Origin: Serpula lacrymans var. lacrymans S7.9
Lineage: Eukaryota; Basidiomycota; Agaricomycetes; Boletales; Serpulaceae
DNA: 64,000 nt
Direction: 5' to 3'
Assembly (NCBI RefSeq): GCF_000218685.1
Contig: NW_006763302.1
Location: 788,868 to 852,867, forward strand
Of this stretch, positions 33,357 to 44,375 are shown one piece after another; position 1 is the first letter of the stretch, and every line of letters begins with the position of its first letter. The position numbers were made by a program, and so were the translations under genes. The notes under the pieces were generated by a model. The model saw only the letters and a program-made list of their open reading frames with translations, searched no databases and was not told where the DNA came from.

Positions 33357-34353
33357 TCATCGAGAACGTGCCCTCTCTATAGGTACGGGGCCTTTGAATG
33401 GATGAGGACCCCGCAAATTCGCTCTCAGCCTCTCAAGGGCCTTCCCAAGTTGATTTTCACCCTTCCCATCAGGTCCTACTCCCCAGAACGAATCCTTAGG
33501 AGAGTCCTTTTGTAAGATAAGGTGATTCCCCCAAGTTAGCATAGCTACATGCATCGTGAATGGTGGAGGACTTACCTCGACAAGCTCAGCATCCCCTGTA
33601 GACAAGAGCTGTTTTTTCAAATGCGTATTCTGAGTAAATTTGTGGAAAATGGCCAGATCCATCTGTTCGTAAACACATTAGAATCACCTATGCTAGTTTA
33701 CGGCAAAGATGTCGAGTGACACGTACCATCTGGACTCTGATTTTGAGCCAGTCAGGACGCACTTCAGGATTGAATCGGTGAGTTTCGTCGAAAACGACTC
33801 TCGGCCTGGTAGAACAGGTCCTGATATGCTCAGCAAGCTCAGGTCGATGTTCCATAAACTGATTTGTTGATTTAGTACATCAATTTTCATCTGAGTATGA
33901 TGATACCTTCAATGCCTGAAAAAGGTGCTCGCTGGTTGGGTATCGTCTCCCTTTGTACTCGACAGGATCCGGCGAGAAATTAGTGAAGCCATAATATGGG
34001 TCCTTCGCGTCATAAAACAGAATGCGTTGGCGAGTTTTGGAAGGTTTAGTTATGGGGGTAGATGGAGGCGTAGAAGTCGCAGTACCTTGACGGCCGGGGC
34101 GTACTTCGCCTTTGACAACTTCAAGTTGAGTCTGAGTGACAGTGAAGTTTGGAGTCTGTGCCAACGAGCCTCGCTTGTGAATCACATCGACGCTCTTCTT
34201 GATATCATCTACTTCCTCCGGAGAGAGCTTCCTATCAGATTTAATCCGAATTATTTGAATCTCAACATGATATGAATTATCTGCTGGGTCGTGGGCGTAG
34301 GTTATTTGGGCAGGAGGATCCTGGACATAAGTTGAGAAGCGTTTAGATGTCAT
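33357..34353 (-). CDS. NADAR-domain protein (single domain)
   Basis: Four-exon model. ATG at 34353 (MTSKRFSTYVQDPPAQITY), introns with donors GTATCA, GTACGT and GTAAGT, stop TGA at 33357-33359. About 285 residues. The N-terminal 120 residues are unrecognised. The C-terminal part is a complete NADAR (DUF1768, YbiA-like) domain: ILFYDAKDPYYGFTNFSP, YPTSEHLFQALK, MEHRPELAEHIR, EVRPDWLKIRVQM, FTQNTHLKKQLLSTGDAELV, then DSFWGVGPDGKGENQLGKAL. Family members cleave N-glycosidic bonds; some bacterial and phage members remove ADP-ribose from guanine, and plant and bacterial members act near riboflavin synthesis. Placed directly after nine ART genes, an eraser role on ADP-ribose is the attractive guess, not a demonstrated one. 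Conserved Glu, Trp and Gly positions of the family are present. Confidence 0.82.
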
Positions 34354-34957
34354 GAGAGTACAGTTGAGCGAGGGGCTAGATACGGTAGAGTCAGAATCAT
34401 TTCCCTGGAGGAAGACGATGGGGGTGGTGTCTGACTCGGCAAGAACCGAAAAGATCTGAGGCTCGCCTTGAGTTTAGCACGACTGGACAGCCTTCAGGAG
34501 TGAGTATGGCCCAATACACATGTTATCAGCGTGGCCTAAAGGAGGTGTGATGGACGGCACAGATGGCACTTTCATATTCCAGATATAGGACTGACTGTCG
34601 TGCCAACGTTTTCGATTTCGATACCATTGACCCTAGCCGCCACATAATACAATAACTTGACCAACGTGAGGAATCCATATGTCAGGAGTGATAGTATGGC
34701 GCGGGGAAGCTGGGGCACCGGTTTGTTCTTTCGAATGGTCCAGGCTATGCCAGTGATACATTCCTGGCTGCATTCTCCGCTCTTCCCTGCTGGCCGTCAG
34801 TAAATATCGGCAATATTCAAGTGGCAGCTGCTGCGCCTACGAAAAAGGCAAACTTGACCACAAGGAAAGGTCAATTATGGCGCTAAAAGAAATCTCAAGA
34901 TACGACACTGTGATATCCCTAATGTGTCGTGAAGTTCAAACTGAAGATCATGCAAGC
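34354..34957. other. Upstream region of the NADAR gene, up to the transposon-like element
   Basis: About 600 bp without a recognised gene. It ends at the AAGC that flanks the left inverted repeat. Confidence 0.5.
34954..34957. repeat. Possible target-site duplication AAGC, left
   Basis: AAGC immediately outside the left inverted repeat, repeated in direct orientation at 42267-42270. Confidence 0.45.
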
Positions 34958-35211
34958 GTACGGTGGATGATTGGTTACGGCTCAACTTTCGAGCCCGGCC
35001 AATGTCCGGCATAATATTTTTCAAAATCCGATGTACCTTCAGCTATTATATTTGTATTTAGCAAAATTCGAGCAAGGCCTTTGATGGGCGATCAACGAAA
35101 ATACATTTTAATTAATTTCTTTGATCCAGCGAGTGTGATTTGGGCAAAAGCCAGTGTGATGAGAGATCGAGCGAGCGTGCAATTCAACATGTCAACATAG
35201 GATTTCAAGCG
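34958..35211 (+). repeat. Left terminal inverted repeat (254 bp)
   Basis: Matches the reverse complement of 42013-42266 along its whole length; I count differences at three positions (C/T, A/G, C/T). The repeat itself has no internal inverted ends, so it does not look like a stand-alone miniature transposon. Confidence 0.85.
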
Positions 35212-35248
35212 ATACAGTAAGTACATGTCATGTAAAAAAAAATCCCTC

Positions 35249-38076
35249 TCAGCCACGAACACGACTGGACATGATGTCAATCTCTTGTGATGTTCTCATC
35301 TTTGTAGCCGAACTCTGTGAAAAAAGAGGTGACATGAGATGTAGTAGAAAGGATCCATCAGAAAAAGAAAACATACTGCTGTCTGCAAGGAAGGGAGTCC
35401 GAAATATACACAATACTGGTTGCATTTGTGCAACAAGGGGAAGTTGTCTAACGTCGCCGTCCAGTTTCCTTCGCCAAAATTATCGGCAAAGTCTCTGGGA
35501 AAGGATGAGAACCAACCACATGGAGGTAATAGAGCCTTACTTGGTAGTGATAACCTGGCAGTCAGTCAATATTCCACCGGACCCTGACAAGTCAAATGTA
35601 AGTACGAAAAGGAAAGCAAAAGAGACTAGCTTATATTAACTTACCTTGAAAATCTGAGATGAACACAAGGCCTTGCGAGAAATGATATTGAGTGTGTTGT
35701 GCGAAGCATAGGAAGGTTGCAATCTCCAGTTCAGGCGGAGCAAGTTTGTGCCGAGGAGCTGCACTATTGTTATTGATATACTTCACGAAGTTACCGTTTA
35801 TCTTCTCCTCGAGAAGATAAACGGCATTACGCAACTCTCTGCTGTCTTGGGGGATGGCCAAAGCGGCGTGGACGACTCGAAGTCGGGGGATTGCCGGGGG
35901 AGGACAGTCAAGGGGCCTTCGAATAAGCTTGTCGTCGACGAAGTTATAAACTAAAGCCAACAGGCTTGTTGCCCAGTAAAGGCAGTTAGCCTCGTCGAGC
36001 ATCTTCATTAGCTCATCCTTGATGGCCAGTCGTTTGCGCCCGCCTGAAGGACTTGATGGTGTACCACTCTTTTCGGCTCCCTGTACTGTTTCTCTGTAAA
36101 AGCAACGTTTTGCTACTATAGCCTCTACCTGTAGAATATTTTCCTCTGCTGGCAGAGCTTCAGTTAGATCATATGACGCTGGGTGGCATGTCTTGAAGCT
36201 ACCGGCTGGCCCCAGCATTGCTTTTGAGCTGCAGTCAACTGTTAAAGTGACTAGAGGGCGATTGACCTTGCTCATGACATCGAAAGGGACCCGCTTCTTT
36301 AGAAGCTCAGTGAATGGGATCGAAGGGACGAGGAACAGGACATAGATTCCTATGTCCGTATTTACTTCACTAGCACGTTAATAGATGTTTTAGATAGAAA
36401 TATAGGTTGACTTACATATCGGCTTTGCTAGGCGTCGAACATCTCCTTGTGCCTTCATGACACGCTCAAGAACTGCCTTGTCAGGCATGCTGAATGGCGG
36501 GATATTGGGATTAGTAGCAGCCTTGGAGAAAAGTCTTGAGGGCAGTGATTGGCTGCTAGAGCTTGAGGGAGTGAGGGGGCGTAGTTCAGACGTCTTGATG
36601 GAGTGTTTGCTGTGGAATAGGCTTGACATTGATGCTGTGCTGCGTGTATTGTTACTACGACTGTCATATTCACCCTACATGTGGTAAGTATCGTCTCCAA
36701 TAATGTGAGGGCCATTGGCATACCTCCTCTGACACTGGTGCTTTTGAACGCACAGATACCGACTCACGTGCGGGGATGGAAGATTGGCCTGGCGCCTTTC
36801 GCACACGAGTCTTTCTAGCTCGTTTCCCACCACGTGTTGCTGCAAGGAATATCTAGTAAGGCCAGTTGCTGTAAGTATAGCGCAGTAAAAGTAAGTAAAA
36901 TGTATAACCTTGTCCATCGGACCACCAATATCATCATCGTCTGACGATATTCCGGGGCTCTGAACCTCTTCATTGCGTGAGCGTGCTTTGGCATGCCTAT
37001 CTTCTTCCTTCCATAGCAAGACATCTTCAAATTCCTCCTTTGACATCAAGAGAATGATGGGAACTTTCACGTTTGGTGAAAACTTGGGCATGTTGTCCTT
37101 TGCTGATGTGCGGAAGAAAAAATCGTGAAGGACCAGCCGCTCAGAGTATTGATGAGGCTCTTCGGGGTCGTAAATGAGGAGTAATGGAGCCTTCAGCATC
37201 TGTAAAGACTCGAGTGCCAGCTGATGGTCACAAGACCAGACCACCCACAAACGCTTCAGGTGTTCAATCACTATGTTGCGTAGTTGGCCACATTTAATAG
37301 AGAGCGGTACTGTAATGTCTCGTTCAATATTCTCAAATAATAGTACATGTGAGTATCCTTGAAATATTGAAGTACCCAAAGACTCACCCCAACCAGCTCT
37401 GTTCCAGATTTTCCTTCGTCCTTCACATGATGGAGAGCTATCCGGATTGTGACTTGACGTTGAGGAGCTACTGTTGATGCTAGCATTTTCGTGCGGTGGT
37501 GGGCGTGGAATGCATGGTTCTGAGTATATCCTATGGCTTGGGAGACGCTATCAGCACTGACACTAGCAGACGAGGGGATAAGAGGGGGAGGCATAACGCT
37601 AGATGTAGCATGTCCCACCCCAATATGCTGCCTAGGGAATGACTGTTCTGGGATTTCATAATGTGTGTTTGGTAAGTAACTTGAACACGCACAGGTGAGC
37701 TGGAAATTTTACTCACCGCCACGTTGTGCGGCCGAAGAAGCCTTGACAAGAGCCTGGCGCGAGTCGGCATCAACACCATGTGCCCGGGAAGCCACTTTCG
37801 TGAAATCTAGATTTGATCCTTAACATATACATTGAATTACAGAAGACAATCAGACATACCGACAATTTCACCAGATATTGCACTGGTACTATGACCATGA
37901 CGTTCTCCAGTTTCCGCACGCTTGCGCTGATAATGCTCGACGCAATCTGAACAGCAGTGGCGACCGGTCCCATCCCTACCCTTGATATACAAGAACCGGA
38001 CAGACTTATCAAATTCTGTACGACAACGATGACAACTTTTAGTTGGTGGGCCTTCGATAGTGGGTGTGAAGTCCAT
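35249..38076 (-). CDS. Alpha-type (atypical) protein kinase
   Basis: Multi-exon gene, ATG at 38076 (MDFTPTIEGPPTKSCHRC), stop TGA at 35249-35251. N-terminal CxxC module CHRCRTEF...GRDGTGRHCCSDCVEHY, typical of mushroom alpha-kinases. A Ser-rich middle follows. The kinase domain has LTVDCSSKAMLGPAGSFKT, EAIVAKRCFYRE (likely ATP-binding Lys), a helical stretch ending ELEIATFLCFAQHTQYHFS, QGLVFISDFQG, and after an intron SGGILTDCQVITT. The last parts read KDFADNFGEGNWTATLDNF and HKCNQYCVYFGLPS. DFQG...LTD is the catalytic signature and H-x-C-N-x2-C is the structural zinc site of alpha-kinases such as eEF2 kinase and myosin heavy chain kinase. Total about 780 residues. Complete and without internal stops in the reading I made. 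It lies inside the inverted-repeat element with its 3' end next to the left repeat. Substrate unknown. Confidence 0.8.
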
Positions 38077-38660
38077 GGCGGCTAATTTACTTACTGTTCT
38101 CCCCCCATTCCTGGTGTAGTTTATATGGATCCTTGAAGATGAGTTGTAGTCCGAATGGATTTGGGTCGAGTCGAGTCAAATTTGAGAACTCCTCGGCACA
38201 AAGATAACAATGAGGACTTTGCCAATCTGAGTGGCTGGCGACTCACCAATGGGCCATCCTCGAACAACACGCGGACAAGGATCAATATGGATATGTCAAA
38301 GCTGGTGATTGCAAATTGACATGAGGAGATGGGAGATCTTTGCGGAGATAATGTCAGTGAAAACAAATGAGGAAGAGGCAGGCACCGGTTAAATGAATTG
38401 CGTGCAAACACGATCTGATTAGCCTTACGGTTTTGTCTGAAGTGCGTATCCAAGTGTCTATTGAGCGGATCTTCCATATCCTTTCTGCCCATAGGATCAC
38501 TTGAAGAACTGACTCCACTGCTTACACTGAACAGGCTGTGGATCAAATAGGAAGTGTACTATTGGACTGTGCATCCTATAGGTGAGTGTTCAAATTGCAG
38601 TGCCCCACGTGCATCAGCCAAGTGCTAACGCTATCCAGGACTGTCAACGCCCTGCAGGCC
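38077..38660. promoter_or_regulatory. Divergent promoter region of the kinase and integrase-like genes
   Basis: About 580 bp between the kinase ATG (38076) and the integrase-like ATG (38661). An open frame on the minus strand at 38121-38546 has no motif and is taken as chance. Confidence 0.4.
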
Positions 38661-40430
38661 ATGCCTAACCCTCAAGGTACCAATGGGTATAAGGTATCCC
38701 CTGGTAGGCTTGCATAAACGACACTCCAAGGGTGTAATGCTCACTTTCTGTCCTTTTCTCACAGCTCCAGACATTTTAATCCGACCATTGGTGGAACAAT
38801 TCGTCGCAGATGGATACACAAATCCAGAAATTGTCACTAAACTCAAGGACTACTATGACACGGACCGCTACTCATTTTCGTAAGCCTTCTAGCTGTAATA
38901 CTACAATACACTGACACATTTGATTAACTATAGTCTCGCTTTACTGAAGAAAAAACGGATGGTTTGGGGCTTGAAGAGTGCTCGGGGCCAGGCACACTCA
39001 GTTGATAGTGTGGGGCCTACCATTGAACGTGTTCGTGAGCGGTTCCCTCACCAGGGGTCACACGATATGAGAGTGACTTTGCGACAAGAGGAAAGGGTGA
39101 TGGTGCCTCGGTAAGTTGTTTCACTTTTCACACAGTGGCAGTCACAAGGACGTTAGTATACTAGGCAGGTAATACTAGACTACATGAATCTACACCATCC
39201 AGACGAAGTAAAAGGACGTCGAAAACGCCGGCTGAAGCGTAGTTATTTCTGGACAGCAGGTGTCAATGAACTGTGGTGTTTTGACCAGCATGATAAGTGG
39301 AGACGCTTTCAGCTTTTTTTTCACGTTGGACTCGAGCCCTTCTCCGGCTATGTACTCTGGCTCAAAGTCTGGTGGACTAACCATAATCCGCGTCTGATAT
39401 GTGGATGGTATTGTGATGTCGTGGAGAGATTGGGTGGTGAGTCTCTTTCTCCGGTGTTTCAACTGCTTGGCTGCCAATTGCTGACTTATACTAGGGATGC
39501 CTCTAATCACACAAAGTGACCCCGGCACTGAAAACAATGGTATCGCAAACGGCCATACATTACTTCGTCATATGCAAGACCCGGCTTTAGACAAGACCCT
39601 GCAACATACGTTCAAAGGATCTCACCGGAACATTAAGCCTGAGATCTTTTGGGGCCAATTTCGAAGACGTTGGGCGCCGGGATTTGAGGCTCTCCTTGAC
39701 TGGGGGGTCAACGAGGGCCTTTATGATGCTGACGATGCTCTTCAACGGTTGCGTATATCCATTTACCTAAGCAAAGCGGCCACAACTGACACAAACCTGT
39801 AGACTAGTCTTCCACTATGTATTTATCCCCTGGATACAGCAAGAACTCAACTGCTTCATTGAGAGGTTCAACGGTTCAAAGCCCCGACGAAACTCACACA
39901 AGTTACTACCTCATGGACGCCCTGTAGATATCTTCAAGAACCCGGAGCTTTTTGAGTCACGCAATTTTGCTGTAAGTTCATAGTATCATTTCCACTTTGT
40001 CATATACTTATAATACATACATCTACAGGTTAAGGTGCATCCGCCGTATCTAACAGAAGTGCGAGACAAGTATGCACCACCCGATCACCCTGTTTTTCAT
40101 CTGGTCCCGCCGGCCTTTTCGTTACAGGCACGCACATTCTGGGATGCTGCCAACTACCCTCAAGTTGGCCGAGAAAACATATGGGACATCTATTTACACT
40201 TACTCCAGCAGTTCCGAGATCAGCCAAACAACATGGAGTTGCGTACTGTGATGGCCCTTTCAGTGAACTCTAATGAGGAGGATGAGTCCGAATTCATGCC
40301 AGTCATGGAGCTTCCACCCCACCGGCAACGGAGGCGCGTTGTAGGAGATGCACCACAGAACACCGGGGGCTACTCATCTGACGAAGCTGATACAGATTTT
40401 GAGTATGAGTGGACAGACGACTCGGATTAG
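38661..40430 (+). CDS. Integrase-core (DDE) protein, candidate transposase of the element
   Basis: Seven-exon model. ATG at 38661 (MPNPQ), second exon APDILIRPLVEQFVADGYTN, stop TAG at 40428-40430. About 470 residues. N-terminal part looks like a helix-turn-helix (YTNPEIVTKLKDYYDTDRYS then LALLKKKRMVWGLKSA). The catalytic core reads RSYFWTAGVNELWCFDQHDKW (first Asp), FFHVGLEPFSGYVLWLKVWWT, NHNPRLICGWYCDVVERLGG, LITQSDPGTENNGIA (second Asp), and IPWIQQELNCFIERFN (Glu). This is the arrangement of a widespread fungal and animal integrase-core family that is often domesticated or of unknown element type. The C-terminus is acidic (SDEADTDFEYEWTDDSD). The usual HGIDGYSR stretch has changed to HVGLEPFSG, but D, D and E are readable. 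Its place between inverted repeats makes it the best transposase candidate. Confidence 0.75.
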
Positions 40431-41144
40431 CTTAGGCCTTTTAGTATGTGTTCTGGTCTTTCTTGTTTTCTTGAAATGCACTTTGGATATCAAATCATTG
40501 TATTGTACATAGAATAGCTAAATACAACAATGAATGTTTCTATGGAATCATGCTTTGGGCCCGAGAACTTGAGTTCTGGAATGCACAACTGTGCAGATGC
40601 TGTAAGGAGCAACTCACACCGAGTTTATTTGTAATTTAATATGGGAATTGTACCTTCCAGTCTCTTTGAGATCTCCTTGATCCTCCAAGCATGTGAGTAC
40701 AATGGGATTCCATTGTGCGTCGGCGGAGACCATTGTTTTGGCTTTGCGTTGAATCATTTGGTTAGTGCGGGCTAATATGAGACATATGACCACAAGAAAG
40801 AGCTGGAACTGACTGTGCATTACTGTATTGGCGTGAGCATGTGGTTGACGCGAAGCTCTTCAAGAATGTGTCGCCAGAATTGCATGAAAAGATTTACAGT
40901 GCTGTCTGAACAGCTGATTATTCCGAGATCGTGAAGTACACACGTGATGTTGATTTGTTGGACCTTAGCTATTGTTCTCACGCATGAAAATTCTGCAACT
41001 CTGTCAGACTGCCGTGTTTGTAGATCTCAATAATTGTCAACTATGGGCTGTAAGTCTATGCTGCCTCAAGCAAACAGCTATAAAAGGTACGGGTGAGTTC
41101 ACAATTATCATCCAGACATACTTACCTCCTCCTTCCAAATTGCA
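40431..41144. other. Intergenic inside the element
   Basis: About 700 bp between the integrase-like gene and the RNase-H1-N-like gene. No gene seen; the right end (GCTATAAAAGG around 41088-41098) is a TATA box about 50 nt upstream of the next ATG. Confidence 0.5.
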
Positions 41145-41958
41145 ATGACTCAATCTCCTCCCCCTGGTCGTTCAAACTCTTCCAAGCAGCCTGAACGCTC
41201 CGTGAGTGAAGATTGCCTCAGCGACGAGGAAGAAACTATGAGTAAGGCCTTCTCATGTTTCTGATTATTGCACTAACTTACGTGTACCTCCAGACATCCT
41301 CCTTTCTCTCCTCTCATCCGTAACCTTGAGTAGGAGCAACGCTATGCTCATGATGTCCGCTGTTCTTGGCAGTGCCCGCCCTTCAACTCCATCAAGTCCC
41401 ATATACACCAGCTCTTCCCCATCTTCCTCAATAGTTCAAGGGTCGCTTGCCGCCAGCTCTACTGTGGTATCTGGTCCTTCAGCTGCTGCTTCTTCACGCA
41501 CTCCTGCTTTGGGTGCCGCCTCTTCTCCGCTTACTCCTGCTTTGGGTGCCAGTGCTTATGCGACAGTTTCTCCGATCACCACCAGCTCTCCTCTTTTCAC
41601 CACAGCACTTGGCTCGCTCGCTACCCCTGCCGCTCCACCTGGAGGTAATGTGCCAAATGCCTCACAGGCTATCACTCGCACATACCTCGGCCAGGTTTAT
41701 GAGGTTCCTGATGCTGGGACAGCTGGTCCCTTCTATTTGGTCACCAGAGGACGTAGAATTGGTATCTTTGCTGCGTGGTAAGTGACCTTTGACTCGTCGA
41801 CTTCGAAACTGTCTCATCTCTATTTTCTCAGGCAGTCTACCTCTCCTCTCGTTATCGCTGTCAGCCGCGCCGTTTTTACTCGCTGTCCTTCTATTTCCGC
41901 CGGTATCACAGCCATGCAGAACACAATCGAAGCGGGTGAGGTGGAGATCTTACCTTGA
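41145..41958 (+). CDS. Protein with ribonuclease H1 N-terminal-like domain
   Basis: Three-exon model. ATG at 41145 (MTQSPPPGRSNSSKQPERS), donor after ATGA before GTAAGG, exon 2 NILLSLLSSVTLSRSNAM, donor after GCGTG, exon 3 from CTCAG with QSTSPLVIAVSRAVFTRC, stop TGA at 41956-41958. About 230 residues. Low-complexity Ser/Ala/Thr middle with two copies of TPALGA. C-terminal 65 residues: GPFYLVTRGRRIGIFAAWQS, then TSPLVIAVSRAVFTRCPSIS and AMQNTIEAGEVEIL. This resembles the hybrid-binding N-terminal domain of RNase H1 and the related viroplasmin fold (RGRxxGIFxxW...VxGxSxAxFxxx...A). No RNase H catalytic domain is attached. In the element it may bind RNA-DNA hybrids or be a passenger; that is inference. 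Confidence 0.7.
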
Positions 41959-42012
41959 GGAGAGGGGTTGTCAGTATATGTGTAATACTTGTAATTTCTT
42001 GATGTATTTGGA

Positions 42013-42266
42013 CGCTTGAAATCCTATGTTGACATATTGAATTGCACGCTCGCTCGATCTCTCATCACACTGGCTTTTGCCCAAATCACACTCGCTGGAT
42101 CAAAGAAATTAATTAAAATGTATCTTCGTTGATCGCCCATCAAAGGCCTTGCTCGAATTTTGCTAAATACAAATATAATAGCTGAAGGTACATCGGATTT
42201 TGAAAAATATTATGCCGGACATTGGCCGGGCTCGAAAGTTGAACCGTAACCAATCATCCACCGTAC
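42013..42266 (-). repeat. Right terminal inverted repeat (254 bp)
   Basis: Reverse complement of 34958-35211 with about three differences. Starts 54 bp after the stop codon of the RNase-H1-N-like gene. Confidence 0.85.
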
Positions 42267-42270
42267 AAGC
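42267..42270. repeat. Possible target-site duplication AAGC, right
   Basis: AAGC immediately outside the right inverted repeat, same strand and sequence as 34954-34957. Confidence 0.45.
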
Positions 42271-42571
42271 GGACCTATATGCGGCTCGGGCGTCTCCGAG
42301 AGGGACAGCCTTCAAAGGACCGCATTTCCCATTCCTCCTGCCACAACCCAGTGAATGCTAAATGTGATCTCAGCGTGTACAAATTGAGGCCTTTTATTGT
42401 TGCATTTCCACAGGTAAAGGTAGTTTTGATACTCACAATTGCGCCTTGGTAAAGTTACTCAGCAAAGCTCCAAAATTGACGCCCGTCATTTGTTTCTGAC
42501 CACCACGTGAACTGGCCCTCAAGATATCTCAGGCTCTCCTTGCATTCCTTGCCATCCTTGCGTCCATCACT

Positions 42572-44375
42572 ATGGCCTCCCGAAAACGAGATATCTTTTC
42601 TTCGGCGGGTATAAAAGATGCTTTGTTTGGAAATCAGATTGAAGCGCAGGATGCAGACAGCGGCAAGCTGCCAAAGCATCCCACCCACTCTAGGTCCCCA
42701 AGCCCCATGCCTAGGGAACGTATCTACTTCTACAACAGAGAGGATCCCTACTACTCGTTCACCAATTTCTATCCCAGCCCCATCAAACATGAAGGGAAGA
42801 TATATCCAACTAGTGAACATCTCTTCCAATCACTCAAGGTAAGCTTCAAACTCCCCCTGTGTCTTGTATCATAGATTGTCATAATTTAGCATCGCTGATA
42901 TATTTTCAAAACTTATAGTTCCTTAGAGACAACCCTGAGATTGCAGAATATATTAGAAAGTTCTCAGATAACCCGAGAGACGCTTTCAACGAAGCCCATC
43001 GCCATAATGACAAAGTTCGTTCTGATTGGTTGCGCATCAGGATTGATATGGTATAATTTAATAAAACATCCCCAATACTTTAGCTCAGACGCTAATCGGA
43101 CCCATTTTTTTTGTCAGATGGATTTAGTTATCGGGCACAAATTTCGCCAGCACAAGCACCTGAAGGATGAATTACAGTCCACCGGCGACGCTGAGCTGTT
43201 TGAGGTATGCCTGCCTTTTTGAGAATGCAAAATGACATAGTTCTGAGACGATTTATAGGACTCTCCTTATGATGCTTATTGGGGAATTGGCCGGGATGGA
43301 ACTGGCGAAAACCAGCTTGGAAAGGCACTTGAGCGTCTGAGGACGACTTTACGTGAAGAGGAAGCTGCCAAGGGGGCGAAGGGGGTGGGAGAGGGCACAA
43401 AGGGCGCAAACGAGGCTAATCGTGCCATGCGTCTCAACCCGAGGGACAAGTAAGGCTATTTTTTTTTGCTCGACCTTTTTTTGCTCCCTCTCATTTGGAG
43501 GGCTCTGTAACAATAACTCTTTGAATGACGATCAATTGTACAGTATCGGTTGGAATAAACACCATGGTGGCGTAGAAGACGTGGTCGCAGGAAAACCCTA
43601 TACGCACCGCCTTGAGCCTGGATCAGGATCATCGAAAGATAGCCATCTTCGCCGTCCACGTATATTTTTCTATAACAGAGAGGATCCACACTACACTTTC
43701 ACCAATTTCTATCCCAGTCCAATCAAACACGAGGGGAAGATCTATCCAACCAGTGAACATCTCTTTCAGTCGCTCAAGGTGAGAATTTGTCTTCTCCTCT
43801 TCAGTTGTGGAGAAAAGTTAGGTTATTCACTGATAAAACTTCTCGACGCATAGTTCCTTAGAGACAATCCTAAACTTGCAGAACATATTAGAAAGTCTTC
43901 TGATGATCCGAGAGACGCTTTCAACGAAACGCATCGGTATAACGATCAAGTTCGCTCTGATTGGTTGCAAATCAGAAATGAAATGGTACTGTACAATTGC
44001 AACGCATGAATCCCTTTGGGTTACTGTACTAACACGATTTATGACCAGATGGATATAGCACTCTCACACAAGTTCCGCCAACATAAGCATCTGAGGGACG
44101 AGCTTCTGTCTACTGGCAACGCTGAACTGATAGAGGTGAGTTACGCTTGGTAAAACGAAGGGACGGGAATTCTAAAATAATTGTAGGATTCTCCTTATGA
44201 TGCTTATTGGGGAAATGGCAAGAACGGTATGGGCGAAAATCAGCTAGGAAAGGCATTGGAGCGGTTGAGATTTAAGCTATCTGAGGAGGAAGTCAAACGA
44301 TATGCAGGTGAGGTGGTGGAAGATCCAGAGGACATTGGGAATAGGCGCTGGCAAGAAAATAGGAAGAAATTGTAA
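42572..44375 (+). CDS. Tandem NADAR-NADAR protein (or two adjacent NADAR genes)
   Basis: ATG at 42572 (MASRKRDIFSSAGIKDALFG). First NADAR domain: IYFYNREDPYYSFTNFYPSP, YPTSEHLFQSLK, FLRDNPEIAEYIRK, FRQHKHLKDELQSTGDAELF, DAYWGIGRDGTGENQLGKAL. It then either stops at TAA 43451-43453 or is spliced: GTAAGG at 43450 is a strong donor overlapping the stop, and TTGTACAG before 43544 is a strong acceptor. Splicing keeps the frame (NIGWNKHHGGVEDVV) and leads into a second full NADAR domain: IFFYNREDPHYTFTNFYPSP, FLRDNPKLAEHIRK, FRQHKHLRDELLSTGNAELI, DAYWGNGKNGMGENQLGKAL, ending RRWQENRKKL with stop TAA at 44373-44375. No in-frame ATG suits a separate second gene, which favours one gene of about 470 residues. 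The second domain has GNGKNGMG where GIGRDGTG is usual. Both domains keep the same intron positions, showing an internal tandem duplication. Confidence 0.78.

Larger units (their letters stand above)
34958..42266. mobile_element. 7.3-kb element with 254-bp terminal inverted repeats carrying kinase, integrase-like and RNase-H1-N-like genes
   Basis: The sequence at 34958-35211 reappears inverted at 42013-42266 with the same length and about 3 mismatches. The outermost bases are GTACGGTGGATGATTGG on both ends. Directly outside each end stands AAGC (34954-34957 and 42267-42270), as expected of a 4-bp target-site duplication. Between the repeats are three intron-containing genes with intact frames. 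The outer two stop only about 40-55 bp inside the repeats, so the element is compact. The DDE integrase-like gene is a natural candidate for the transposase. The element sits between two NADAR genes. A chance pair of inverted copies of one short repeat is the alternative; a 4-bp match alone is weak. Confidence 0.65.

Noticed and set aside
38121..38546. 141-codon minus-strand frame upstream of the kinase
   Set aside because: No motif and no splice connection; it lies in the divergent promoter region.
34958..42266. Reading the 254-bp repeats as LTRs of a retroelement
   Set aside because: They are inverted relative to each other and lack TG...CA ends; no RT or gag lies between.
43450..43560. 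Two fully separate NADAR genes
   Set aside because: Possible, but no in-frame ATG suits the second domain and strong splice sites fuse the two in frame; kept as the alternative reading.
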